NCBI RefSeq assembly: GCF_001418105.1 | Contig: NZ_LIQI01000006.1 | Span: 248,001-312,000 of the forward strand | Length of the DNA stretch: 64,000 bases | Source of the DNA: Lacinutrix himadriensis | GTDB taxonomy: Bacteria > Bacteroidota > Bacteroidia > Flavobacteriales > Flavobacteriaceae | Direction of reading: 5' to 3' | Shown: one piece after another, positions 46,282 to 54,760 of the stretch | How positions within the stretch are numbered: the stretch's first letter is position 1 | Layout of the letters: each line of letters starts with the position of its first letter | Notes under the pieces: generated by a model | The model's database searches: none | Seen by the model: only the letters and a program-made list of their open reading frames with translations | What the model was told of the DNA's origin: nothing | Program-made: the position numbers and the translations under genes

Positions 46282-46649
46282 AATCGGATTGGAGCAAGTT
46301 TCTGAAAATTTGAATTATATGTGAAATTTTACAAGTTTCGGAATTGCTTACTCTATCGGAATTTAGAAAGCTTACGAAATAAAAAGCGGACTGAACTTAC
46401 TCTAATGCTTAAAATAGGAAAACGAATTTAGTGGAATAAACTGAACTCTGAAAAATGAACGAAATGGCAACATGCGTATAAACCAAATAAAAATTCCACA
46501 CTTTTTTGGCGAAAGTACTTATATAATTATCCTCAAATACGAATCCTAATTTTGCTATTGTAAAAACTTGATTTATCCACTTCTTAAAAAATTAGAAATC
46601 ATTTTGTAATTTAGTAATTAAAAGACTCTCCCTTTCGTGGAAAATAAAT
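46282..46649. other. End of the cassette array and intergenic DNA
   Basis: No gene. AATGGCAAC at 46463-46471 is the end sequence of cassette 4, followed by ATGCGTATAAACC, which resembles the left motif of the other sites. A matching right arm was not found, so the last site is incomplete. Confidence 0.5.
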
Positions 46650-47249
46650 ATGAAAAAAGTCTACTCCGTGGAAGAATATATAGAAAGCAATCCACATTTT
46701 GCAGAAGCGTTAACCATACTTCGTGATATAATTACAAAAACAGAACTAACCGAAGCCATTAAATGGTCTGCTCCTACCTATAGCGTAAACGGAAAAAACA
46801 TATTAGGTCTTGGTGCTTTTAAAAAGCATTTTTGCATTTGGTTTTTTAATGGTGTGTTTTTAAAAGATGATGCGAAGCTATTGGTTAATGCACAAGAAAA
46901 AACAAAAAATTTACGTCAAATGCGCTTCACATCTATAGACGAAATTGATAAGAATGCAGTATTAGCTTATGTAAAAGAAGCCATAGAAAATCAGAAATTA
47001 GGAAGAGAAATTAAAGTCGTAAAAACCACAAAAAAGGATGTTGTTATTCCTCCAGAACTAAAAGAAGTCTTAGATACAAATACATCACTACAGGATACTT
47101 TTAAAACGCTTTCCCTTTCTAAACAACGAGAATACTGCGAATATATAGGAACCGCTAAAAGAGAAGCTACAAAACAGTCTAGACTAGAAAAAATAACACC
47201 TATGATTCTGAAAGGTGCTGGATTACATGATAAGTATAAGAATTGTTAG
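46650..47249 (+). CDS. YdeI/OmpD-associated family protein
   Basis: A 199-residue protein with an N-terminal DUF1801 domain (residues ~1-115; AIKWSAPTYSVNGKNILGLG) and a C-terminal YdeI-type helical domain (PPELKEVLDTNTSLQDTFKTL, SKQREYCEYI). The family is linked to envelope or peptide stress in other bacteria. Whether it belongs to the cassette array is unclear; no matching cassette ends were seen. Confidence 0.8.
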   Translation: MKKVYSVEEYIESNPHFAEALTILRDIITKTELTEAIKWSAPTYSVNGKNILGLGAFKKHFCIWFFNGVFLKDDAKLLVNAQEKTKNLRQMRFTSIDEIDKNAVLAYVKEAIENQKLGREIKVVKTTKKDVVIPPELKEVLDTNTSLQDTFKTLSLSKQREYCEYIGTAKREATKQSRLEKITPMILKGAGLHDKYKNC

Positions 47250-47255
47250 ATAGTT

Positions 47256-47304
47256 GTTAGGTGTTAGGTGTTAGGTGTTAGGTGTTAGGTGTTAGGTGTT
47301 AGGT
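47256..47304. repeat. Tandem repeat, seven copies of a 7-mer
   Basis: GTTAGGT units repeated about seven times without interruption, immediately after the YdeI-like gene. A slippage-prone microsatellite; not CRISPR and not coding. Confidence 0.9.
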
Positions 47305-47313
47305 AAAAAAACA

Positions 47314-47493
47314 AACTCCTCTTTCTTCCAATTTCCTATGGAAATTGAAATTCATTCTCCTCTTAAACGTAAGAGGAGAGCCACTACTTTAGAAAAATCA
47401 CAATTAGCACTTGCTCCTCTCTTTAGATAAAGAGAGATGGATTTATGAAAAATAAATTTGGAGAGTTCCACCTAAAATGCGAAGCTATTTTTA
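47314..47493. repeat. Dispersed intergenic repeat, copy A
   Basis: Begins AACTCCTCTTTCTTCCAATT and ends CCTAAAATGCGAAGCTATTT. It holds two palindromic stems (CTCCTCTTA / TAAGAGGAG and CTCTCTTTA / TAAAGAGAG). The 3' portion is the most conserved among copies. Confidence 0.85.
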
Positions 47494-47502
47494 GTATCAC
47501 AG

Positions 47503-47683
47503 AACTCCTCTTTCTTGCAATTTCCAATAAAAATTAAAATGCTTTCTTAGCTTAAACCTAAAAGAACATCTACTTCTTTAGAAAAATCACAATTAGTACC
47601 TGCTCCTCTCTTTAGCTAAAGAGAGGTGGATTTATGAAAAATAAATCCGGAGAGTTTGACCTAAAATGCGAAGCTATTTTTAG
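47503..47683. repeat. Dispersed intergenic repeat, copy B
   Basis: Directly follows copy A in the same orientation. It has the stem CCTCTCTTTAG / CTAAAGAGAGG and the same 3' block as A. Confidence 0.85.
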
Positions 47684-47738
47684 CTGGAATACAAAACAGT
47701 AAACTTTTAGATAAAAAACCAAAAAGATAGAAAAAGCA

Positions 47739-47774
47739 AAAAGCCTCAAAAAGAAAATTCTTTTTGAGGCTTTT
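47739..47774 (-). terminator. Terminator of yajC
   Basis: AAAAGCCTCAAAAAG / CTTTTTGAGGCTTTT with a 6-nt loop, about 22 bases past the yajC stop; on the minus strand it runs into TTTGCTTTTTC. Confidence 0.88.
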
Positions 47775-47796
47775 ATATGATTAGAAGTTTTAAAAC

Positions 47797-48093
47797 TTAC
47801 TTCTTAATTTCTGTTGGTGAAACATTTAAGTTCTTACTCATTTCCAAAGAAATTGCAGAACGATCAAACTTTAACTTTCCAGCCATCGTTTCAATAACAC
47901 AACTGTTATCTTTATCGTTAAGATCTGCTATTTTTCCATGCAAACCACTTTTAGTAATTACTTTGTCTCCTCGTTTTAATTCGCTAGCAAACTTTTTTTC
48001 TTGTTTGGCACGTTTCATTTGTGGTGCAATCATAAAGAAATACACTACAGCAAACATAGCAATAAACGGTAAAAATTGTCCTATTTCTCCCAT
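47797..48093 (-). CDS. yajC: YajC, Sec translocon accessory subunit
   Basis: A 98-residue protein with one N-terminal helix (PFIAMFAVVYFFMIAPQMKRAK) and the conserved GDKVITKSGLHGKI. It is part of the SecDF-YajC complex in the inner membrane. It lies 5 bases from the DUF1573 gene. Confidence 0.93.
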   Translation of the reverse strand: MGEIGQFLPFIAMFAVVYFFMIAPQMKRAKQEKKFASELKRGDKVITKSGLHGKIADLNDKDNSCVIETMAGKLKFDRSAISLEMSKNLNVSPTEIKK

Positions 48094-48098
48094 TCTAA

Positions 48099-48674
48099 TT
48101 AATCGTGGTTATGACCTTCGTGACCTGGTTGCGTACTAGACTTTACTGGCACTGCTGCTGCATTAACTGCACCAGGAACGGCTTGTTGTATTTGTTGATT
48201 AGCTACAGGTGCTTTTACAGGAGCATTAGGATCTGCTTTTACAAAAGCTTTAATCTTAACTGTCTCTTTTCCTGTTTTAGTATTCGCTGTTACTGTAATC
48301 GTTTTAGATACTGCGTTTTTACCAGAAGCATTATACTTTACTGTGAATTTTCCAGAATCTCCTGGAGCTAAAGGCTCTTTAGACCAATCTTGAGGTACAG
48401 TACAACCACATGTACTTTTAATATTTGTAATAACTAAAGGTGTTTTTCCTGTATTTTTATACGTAAATACTGTTTCTACAGGAGTTTTTGCTTCAATTTC
48501 ACCAAAATCGTGTTCGTTTTTGTCGAAAGTTAATACTGGAAAATCTCCAGCGTTAGCATCTCTTACTGCTGCTTCTGCAACGTTTTTGTCATCAATTTTC
48601 TTTGATGCATCTTCTTTACATGAAGTAAAAGCGATTAAGCAAAATGCGCTTAAACCTAATAATACTTTTTTCAT
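48099..48674 (-). CDS. DUF1573 domain lipoprotein
   Basis: A 191-residue lipoprotein (lipobox CLIAFTSC) with a DUF1573 beta-sandwich (residues ~48-150; FDKNEHDFGEIE, CGCTVPQDW). It ends in an Ala/Pro/His-rich tail (GHEGHNHD). The domain is widespread in Bacteroidota with unknown role. It precedes yajC and follows nusB. Confidence 0.88.
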   Translation of the reverse strand: MKKVLLGLSAFCLIAFTSCKEDASKKIDDKNVAEAAVRDANAGDFPVLTFDKNEHDFGEIEAKTPVETVFTYKNTGKTPLVITNIKSTCGCTVPQDWSKEPLAPGDSGKFTVKYNASGKNAVSKTITVTANTKTGKETVKIKAFVKADPNAPVKAPVANQQIQQAVPGAVNAAAVPVKSSTQPGHEGHNHD

Positions 48675-48734
48675 AATTCTATTTTTTTAATGGTTCAAAA
48701 TTATTTTGAGGTGTAAATGTAATAAATTTTACAA

Positions 48735-49679
48735 TTACATCAATCCTCTACCTATTTTATTTAACTTTTTTCCTTCTTGGTATTCTTTAACCAACTTATC
48801 TAAAACACCATTGATAAACGTACTGCTTTTAGGCGTTGAATACTCTTTTGCTATTTCTAAATATTCATTAATAGTAACTTTTACAGGAATAGAAGAAAAG
48901 TTTAACATTTCGCAAATTCCCATTTGCAATAATATGTAGTCAATGCTTGCAATACGATCTGTATCCCAATTTTTTGTTTTTCCTTCAATTTCGGCAGCCA
49001 GTGTACTTTGATTTAGAATTGTTTTCTTCAATAAATCTATCGCAAACTTTTTATCGTCTTCGTCTTTATATAAACTAGGGACAAAGTATGTTGGTTTGAT
49101 ATTTTCCTTTACCTTTTTTAATAATTTTAAAATAGCAGTATTAATTATAGGCAAATCATCTAACCAAGTTAAATTCTTATCTTCAATATACTCGTAAAGT
49201 TTTTCGTTAGGTGCAATTATCTCCTTAAAGACATCCACTACAAAGTCTCTGTCTTCTTTAAAAGTAGACGTTTTTGTTTGCATATATTCTGCATACAAAT
49301 CGCTTGCTAATATTTCTCTAAAAAGAATATCTACATATTCATCATCTAACTCCCAGTTAGTGATTCTATGTGCTTCAATATCTGAAAGAAGTTCTTGATC
49401 GTTTTTTAATAACAAAAAGACTTCGTTAAATATTAATTTCTTGTTTGGATTTTTGTCTTCTGAAGTAGCTAGAAGCTTTTTTTGTGTTTTTTCAATGTTT
49501 ATTTCTGCTTTTTTATGTACCTCAATTAATAAGGACATTAAAAGCAAATACAGATTGTACATACCGTCAATACTGTGTAGTAAAAACCTTTGGTCTTTAC
49601 TGAAATTGTCACTTTCGCCTCCTTTAAAAGCGTAAAGGATTTGCATAACTTTAATACGAATGTGTCTTCTATTAAGCAT
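48735..49679 (-). CDS. nusB: Transcription antitermination factor NusB
   Basis: A 314-residue protein, the long form usual in Bacteroidota. The C-terminal 150 residues hold the NusB fold (ASIDYILLQMGICEML, PVKVTINEYLEIAKEYSTPKS, FINGVLDKL). It binds boxA RNA in rRNA antitermination with NusE. It heads the nusB-DUF1573-yajC run, a conserved order in Flavobacteriaceae. Confidence 0.92.
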   Translation of the reverse strand: MLNRRHIRIKVMQILYAFKGGESDNFSKDQRFLLHSIDGMYNLYLLLMSLLIEVHKKAEINIEKTQKKLLATSEDKNPNKKLIFNEVFLLLKNDQELLSDIEAHRITNWELDDEYVDILFREILASDLYAEYMQTKTSTFKEDRDFVVDVFKEIIAPNEKLYEYIEDKNLTWLDDLPIINTAILKLLKKVKENIKPTYFVPSLYKDEDDKKFAIDLLKKTILNQSTLAAEIEGKTKNWDTDRIASIDYILLQMGICEMLNFSSIPVKVTINEYLEIAKEYSTPKSSTFINGVLDKLVKEYQEGKKLNKIGRGLM

Positions 49680-49702
49680 ATAAAAAAGAACTTAGTTTAA
49701 AA

Positions 49703-49728
49703 AAGGCGAAAGTAGTTACTTTCGCCTT
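49703..49728 (-). terminator. Terminator of the leucine dehydrogenase-like gene
   Basis: AAGGCGAAAGTA / TACTTTCGCCTT with a 2-nt loop, followed by TTTTTT on the minus strand. Confidence 0.85.
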
Positions 49729-49752
49729 GATATAATAGTATTTTAATAAGAA

Positions 49753-50856
49753 TTATTTAGAATTTTCATTCTTTCTTGCTTCTATTCTACTTTTTGCAAT
49801 ATTAAGTGCTGCTTGATTGGTTGTTACCCCATTGGTATCTGCATTAGATAAAATTTCTAGCGTAGTATTATAGATGTTTTGTGTTTTACGCATAATTTCT
49901 TTTTTATCGTAACCTTCTAACTCTGCATATACATTAATAATTCCTCCAGCATTAATTAAAAAGTCTGGTGCATAAACGATTCCTTTTTCTTGAAGAATTG
50001 TTCCATGTTTCACCTCTTCAGCCAATTGATTATTAGCAGCGCCTGCAATTATTTTAGCTTGAATTCTATTAATAGTATCATCATTAATAGTTGCTCCTAA
50101 AGCACAAGGTGCATAAATATCGACAGCTTCGCTATAAATATCGTTTCCAGTATATATAGTTGCTCCGTATTTTTTACTTACTTCTTCTAAACGTTCTTGG
50201 TTAATATCTGAAATAATAACCTTAGCGCCTTCATTAGTTAAATGCTCTACAAGACATTCGCCAACATGACCAATACCTTGAACAATTATTTTTCTATCTT
50301 CTAGTACGTCGCTTCCAAATTTATATTTTGCAGCAGCCTTCATTCCCATAAACACACCATAAGCGGTTATTGGTGAAGGGTTCCCTGCTCCTCCTTTGCT
50401 TTCAGAAATACCAGTAACATAAGGAGTCACTTCACGAACTAAGTCCATGTCTGCTGTTTCCATACCAACATCTTCTGCAGTAATATATTTTCCGCTTAAA
50501 GAGTGTACAAATTCACCAAACTTTTTCATAAGTTCTGGTGTTTTTTGCGTTTTGGCATCTCCAATAATTACCGCTTTTCCTCCTCCAAGGTTTAAACCTG
50601 TAATTGCAGCTTTAAAAGTCATACCACGAGAAAGACGCAGTACATCATTTAGAGCTTCCCACTCATTGTTATATTGCCACATTCTAGTTCCTCCAAGTGC
50701 AGGACCTAATACTGTATTATGTATTCCAATAATTGCTTTTAAACCTGTATCTTTGTCGTTGCAAAAAACAATTTGCTCATGATCGTCGAAAGAAAATTGT
50801 CCAAAAACTGGATCTATTTTTTTTAGATCGCTTGCGTTAATAACGTCTGAAACCAT
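49753..50856 (-). CDS. Glu/Leu/Phe/Val dehydrogenase family enzyme, leucine dehydrogenase-like
   Basis: A 367-residue NAD-dependent amino acid dehydrogenase. The catalytic Lys lies in NLGGGKAVIIGD, and PALGGTRMW and the Rossmann GIGHVGECL match leucine/valine dehydrogenases rather than GDH. It deaminates branched-chain amino acids in catabolism or the reverse. Confidence 0.9.
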   Translation of the reverse strand: MVSDVINASDLKKIDPVFGQFSFDDHEQIVFCNDKDTGLKAIIGIHNTVLGPALGGTRMWQYNNEWEALNDVLRLSRGMTFKAAITGLNLGGGKAVIIGDAKTQKTPELMKKFGEFVHSLSGKYITAEDVGMETADMDLVREVTPYVTGISESKGGAGNPSPITAYGVFMGMKAAAKYKFGSDVLEDRKIIVQGIGHVGECLVEHLTNEGAKVIISDINQERLEEVSKKYGATIYTGNDIYSEAVDIYAPCALGATINDDTINRIQAKIIAGAANNQLAEEVKHGTILQEKGIVYAPDFLINAGGIINVYAELEGYDKKEIMRKTQNIYNTTLEILSNADTNGVTTNQAALNIAKSRIEARKNENSK

Positions 50857-51000
50857 TTAATTTTTAATTTAAAGTTAGGATTGTTCTTTTGATGATTTAC
50901 AAAAAACAACGTGCAAAATTAAACCAATCTTCAGATAAACGCAACATAATTGCTGTTAAATTATGAAATTGTTAAAAACTTAAAAACACTATTCCTGTAA

Positions 51001-52755
51001 ATGAAAGAATTACAGCACTTAAATAAGTACTTTTTAAAATATAAATATAGTCTAATATTTGGTATTTTTATAACCATAATATCCAAGATTTTTTTACTTT
51101 ATACTCCTAGACTCATTAGAAAATCTATTAATGTAGTAGATGAATTTAGAAAAGGTAGTATTACAGATATTCAATTAGTTAAAGCAGAATTACTAGAGAA
51201 CATTCTCTATATTATTGGTGCTGCATTAATAACAGGTGTACTTACCTTTTTTATGCGTCAAACTATCATTAATGTATCTCGTTATATTGAGTTTGATCTA
51301 AAAAACGAAGTCTACCAACAATACCAAAAACTATCTCTAAATTTCTATAAAAAAAATAGAACAGGAGATTTAATGAATAGAATTAGTGAAGATGTTGGAA
51401 AAGTACGTATGTATGTTGGACCAGCAATTATGTACAGTATTAATACCATCACACTTTTTGTTATTGTTATTGGATCGATGTATAACCAATCGCCCAAATT
51501 AACTTTATACACGCTAATCCCCTTACCTATTCTATCTATAATTGTTTTTAAGGTAAGTAAAGAGATACATAAACGAAGTACCGTAGTTCAAGAGTATTTA
51601 TCTAAACTTTCTACGTTTACTCAAGAATCTTTTAGCGGAATTTCTATCATCAAAGCCTATGGTATGGAACCACAAACATTTAGCAATTTTGACGCGCTTT
51701 CTACTACAAATAAAGAAAAACAACTAAGCCTAGTAAAAGTACAAGCCTTATTTTTTCCTACTATGGTATTACTTATTGGTTTAAGTAACTTGATTGTTAT
51801 TTATATTGGCGGTCAACAATATATCAATGGCGAAATTGAAAGTTTAGGAACCATTGCCGAATTTATTATTTACGTAAACATGTTAACGTGGCCAGTGGCA
51901 ACGGTTGGTTGGGTAACTTCTATAATACAGCAAGCGGAAGCATCTCAAAAACGTATCAATCACTTCTTAAAAATAGAACCAGAAATTCAAAATAAGGTTA
52001 GCGAAACTTCTATTATAAAAGGAAACATCGCTTTTAAAAACGTTTCCTTTGTTTATGACGACACCAATATTGAAGCTTTAAAAGATGTAACTTTCACTGT
52101 AAAATCAGGAGAAACCTTAGCTATTATAGGAAAAACTGGTTCTGGAAAATCTACCATTCTAGATTTAATAGGAAGGCTTTACGATATTAAAAATGGAGAA
52201 CTATTAATAGACGACAAACCAATAGACCAAGTAAATCTTACTAATTTACGCGATAGCATTGGTTATGTACCTCAAGATGCCTTTCTGTTTAGCGATACCA
52301 TTAATAACAATATAAAATTTGGTAAAGAAGACGCTACCGATGAAGAGGCTATTCAAGCAGCAAAATATGCACAAGTACACAAAAACATTATTGGTTTCAC
52401 TAAAGGCTATGAAACCGTTTTAGGAGAACGTGGTATTACACTTTCTGGCGGACAAAAACAGCGTGTTTCTATTGCAAGAGCAATCCTTAAAGATCCGCAA
52501 ATATTGTTATTTGATGATTGCCTTTCTGCTGTAGATACCGAAACAGAAGAAAAGATACTAAAAAGCTTAAACAAACTCTCTAAAGGAAAAACAACCATTA
52601 TTGTAAGTCATAGAATTTCTTCGGCTAAAAATGCAGACAAGATAATTGTATTAGATGACGGAAGAATTATACAAGAAGGTTCACATGATACCCTTATAGA
52701 AAAGGATGGTTATTATAAAGACTTATATTTAAAGCAACTATCTGAAAAATCATAG
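51001..52755 (+). CDS. ABC transporter, fused permease and ATPase (MsbA/multidrug type)
   Basis: A 584-residue half-transporter with six transmembrane helices (residues ~20-300) and an ATPase domain: Walker A GKTGSGKST (~374), signature LSGGQKQR (~480), Walker B ILLFDDCLS (~500), H-loop SHRIS. It probably exports a lipid or drug; a homodimer is expected. The GKT spacing is canonical. Confidence 0.93.
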   Translation: MKELQHLNKYFLKYKYSLIFGIFITIISKIFLLYTPRLIRKSINVVDEFRKGSITDIQLVKAELLENILYIIGAALITGVLTFFMRQTIINVSRYIEFDLKNEVYQQYQKLSLNFYKKNRTGDLMNRISEDVGKVRMYVGPAIMYSINTITLFVIVIGSMYNQSPKLTLYTLIPLPILSIIVFKVSKEIHKRSTVVQEYLSKLSTFTQESFSGISIIKAYGMEPQTFSNFDALSTTNKEKQLSLVKVQALFFPTMVLLIGLSNLIVIYIGGQQYINGEIESLGTIAEFIIYVNMLTWPVATVGWVTSIIQQAEASQKRINHFLKIEPEIQNKVSETSIIKGNIAFKNVSFVYDDTNIEALKDVTFTVKSGETLAIIGKTGSGKSTILDLIGRLYDIKNGELLIDDKPIDQVNLTNLRDSIGYVPQDAFLFSDTINNNIKFGKEDATDEEAIQAAKYAQVHKNIIGFTKGYETVLGERGITLSGGQKQRVSIARAILKDPQILLFDDCLSAVDTETEEKILKSLNKLSKGKTTIIVSHRISSAKNADKIIVLDDGRIIQEGSHDTLIEKDGYYKDLYLKQLSEKS

Positions 52756-52897
52756 CCACCTTTCTAATATTTTATTCTAGTGTAAACCCAGCACATATCT
52801 TCCCTTTAAAAAGATTTGTAATATTTAGTTGGTTGTTATGTATTTTTTTTTGATTTTTGAACTTCTATTAATGAAACCTTAATATAAAAACAAGACT

Positions 52898-53305
52898 ATG
52901 GAAACCAATGGCATGATGGAGAAAGAGGAAATTTATTCTAAAGTATTAAGAGCAGGACGACGCACTTATTTTTTTGATGTTAGAGCAACTAAAGCAGGAG
53001 ATTACTATTTAACAGTTACCGAAAGTAAGAAGTTCACGAATGATGATGGTTCCTTTCACTACAAGAAACATAAGATTTATATATACAAAGAAGATTTCTC
53101 TGAATTCAATAGTATTTTAGCAGAAATGACAGATTATATTATCTCTGAAAAAGGAGATGAAGTAATTAGCGAGCGTCACCAAAAAGACTTTAAAAAAGAA
53201 TATAACACAGAAGCTGTAGTAGAAAGTACAACAACGGAAGCAACTACGGAAACATCAGAACCTGCAGAAAGCAGATTTACAGATGTTGATTTTGATGATA
53301 TTTAA
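52898..53305 (+). CDS. PUR-alpha-like protein (DUF3276)
   Basis: A 135-residue protein with a PUR domain (residues ~8-95; EEIYSKVLRAGRRTYFFDVR, YYLTVTESKKF) and an acidic Thr/Glu tail (ending FTDVDFDDI). Such proteins bind single-stranded nucleic acid; the Bacteroidota version is not well characterised. Start is one of several near-N-terminal Met codons. Confidence 0.88.
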   Translation: METNGMMEKEEIYSKVLRAGRRTYFFDVRATKAGDYYLTVTESKKFTNDDGSFHYKKHKIYIYKEDFSEFNSILAEMTDYIISEKGDEVISERHQKDFKKEYNTEAVVESTTTEATTETSEPAESRFTDVDFDDI

Positions 53306-53327
53306 AATCTAATCCAATTAAAATTTT

Positions 53328-53357
53328 AAAACCGTTGCTTTTAGTAACGGTTTTTTT
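53328..53357 (+). terminator. Terminator after the PUR-like gene
   Basis: AAAACCGTTGC / GTAACGGTTTT with a 5-nt loop and then further T. Repeats C and D follow. Confidence 0.88.
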
Positions 53358-53366
53358 ATGCTATAA

Positions 53367-53464
53367 AATTAGAACTAGTACCTGCGCTTCTCTGTAGCTA
53401 AAGAGTTGTGGTTCCGTTTTTACGGAATCGGAGCCTTTGACCTAAAATGCGAAGCTATTTTTTA
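53367..53464. repeat. Dispersed intergenic repeat, copy C (short)
   Basis: A truncated copy: it begins at the AGAACTAGTACCTGCGCTT block and ends in the shared TTTGACCTAAAATGCGAAGC block. Confidence 0.75.
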
Positions 53465-53471
53465 AACACAA

Positions 53472-53662
53472 AACTCCTCTTTCTTCCAATTTCCTGAGAT
53501 AATTTGTAATAATTGAAATTCATTATCGGCTTTAACTAAAGAGGAGAGCTACTATCTAATAATAATTAAAGTAAATACTGGCTCCTCTCTTTAGCTAAAG
53601 AGAGGTGGATTTTATGAAATAAAATTCGGAGAGTTTGACCTAAAATGCGAAGCTATTTTTAT
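53472..53662. repeat. Dispersed intergenic repeat, copy D
   Basis: Begins AACTCCTCTTTCTTCCAATT as A does, has the stem CCTCTCTTTAG / CTAAAGAGAGG, and ends TTTGACCTAAAATGCGAAGC. Confidence 0.85.
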
Positions 53663-53728
53663 AAAAGCAAAACTCTTCTTTAACAAAACAGAATTCCTTT
53701 AACAGATTACTTCGTACCTCGCAATGAC

Positions 53729-54760
53729 TTAAGCCTTCACATACAACAAAGCCAAAACAGAAATCACGAAAGCATAAATTAGAGCAATTTGCCATCCAAG
53801 AAATATAGATAAGGCAAAAACTACAATAAAAAACCAAATAGGAAACAGGGTAATATAAACAGCAAACCTAAACGTTGCTACAAACTCTATTTCTTTAATT
53901 TTTGGTTTTACATAGGTTTTCCAAACCATAAAAGGAAGCACAAAATTTGCTAGAAGGATATATTTTATACCTGTTTTAAAAAAACTAGCTTTGGATTTTG
54001 TTTGTTTCTGGCAGGTTTCAAAATTAGAAGATATACAGTTGTTTACAGCTTCCGGATTTAAAAAATCTACATTGTTCTCTATAAGTTTCGTTAGATTTTC
54101 TTCATAATTTTCAGAAGGAATATGTGTTGTTAATTTAGAAATTGCCTGGTGCATATCCGCTTTAAGCGCAATAACAGCTTGGATTCTATCTTTTAAAAGG
54201 TAGTTTTTTGCAGCTATTGGCTTTCCGAAGAAAACCGCTGTACTATCTACAAAACGATCTGCTTTTATATAATTAACACCTACAGGGATAATTTGTAAAT
54301 CTAATTCTGGATATTTCTCTAAAGTTTCGAAAACAATTCTAGTGAATCCTTTACTTAAAGGTCTTACGGTTCTATTTAAATGATGATTACCTTCGGGAAA
54401 AATGGTAACCGCTTTATTCTGTTTTAAAATATCGGTACACGCAGAAAATATAGAGTTGTTATTACTAATATTACTCCAACCATCTCTTATTCTATAAACT
54501 GGAAGCATTTGTAGACTTCGTAAAAGTCTATCTACAATAGGTTTATTAAAAACGGAAGCTCGTGTTAAAAAATAACAAAACCTACCCGATTTTGTAGCAA
54601 TTAACAACGGATCGATAAGTGCATTTTGGTGGTTACTTAAAAACAGAACCGGTTTATTTTTAGGTATATTTTCGACATGATACACCTTCAAACTTTTGTA
54701 ATAACAAAAGAGTCCTAGCCTTATATAGGTTCTCACAAAATGTAACCAAAGTAATTTCAA
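53729..54760 (-). CDS. Lysophospholipid/glycerol-3-phosphate acyltransferase (PlsC-type)
   Basis: A 343-residue membrane protein with a PlsC domain. The catalytic motif is NHQNALIDP, with five residues between His and Asp instead of the usual four, a form also seen in fungal GPATs. The substrate motif is FPEGNHHLN. Two C-terminal helices (residues ~298-343) anchor it. It acylates glycerol-phosphate lipids. It overlaps the BASS gene by 4 bases. Confidence 0.85.
   Translation of the reverse strand: MKLLWLHFVRTYIRLGLFCYYKSLKVYHVENIPKNKPVLFLSNHQNALIDPLLIATKSGRFCYFLTRASVFNKPIVDRLLRSLQMLPVYRIRDGWSNISNNNSIFSACTDILKQNKAVTIFPEGNHHLNRTVRPLSKGFTRIVFETLEKYPELDLQIIPVGVNYIKADRFVDSTAVFFGKPIAAKNYLLKDRIQAVIALKADMHQAISKLTTHIPSENYEENLTKLIENNVDFLNPEAVNNCISSNFETCQKQTKSKASFFKTGIKYILLANFVLPFMVWKTYVKPKIKEIEFVATFRFAVYITLFPIWFFIVVFALSIFLGWQIALIYAFVISVLALLYVKA

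Larger units (their letters stand above)
43180..46471. mobile_element. Array of four integron-like gene cassettes without an integrase
   Basis: Four units, 43180-43768, 43886-44472, 44590-45922 and 45967-46471, each hold one plus-strand gene. Each unit's first bases are complementary to its own last bases: GTTGTGGTTA/TAACCACAAC (10 of 10), GTTGCAAGCA/TGCTTACAAC (9 of 10), GTTATGCTC/GAGCATAAC (9 of 9), GTTGCCATT/AATGGCAAC (9 of 9). Unit starts fit GTTR and ends fit YAAC, as in integron attC sites, where cassette ends pair. Spacers between units are long imperfect hairpins. No integrase or attI is seen. Confidence 0.65.
47250..47796. other. Gene-free region of repeats between YdeI-like gene and yajC
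   Basis: Made up of the 7-mer tandem repeat, two copies of a dispersed repeat (47314-47493 and 47503-47683) and the yajC terminator. No coding frame. Confidence 0.75.
53306..53728. other. Gene-free region of repeats between PUR-like and acyltransferase genes
   Basis: Contains the terminator and copies C and D of the dispersed repeat. No coding frame. Confidence 0.7.

Noticed and set aside
43180-46471. Classical integron with attI and integrase
   Set aside because: No tyrosine recombinase gene or attI is found in the window, and the core sites do not fully match GTTRRRY; only an integron-like array can be claimed.
47256-47304. Short tandem repeat considered as a CRISPR array
   Set aside because: The repeat is a continuous 7-mer without spacers, and no cas genes are near.
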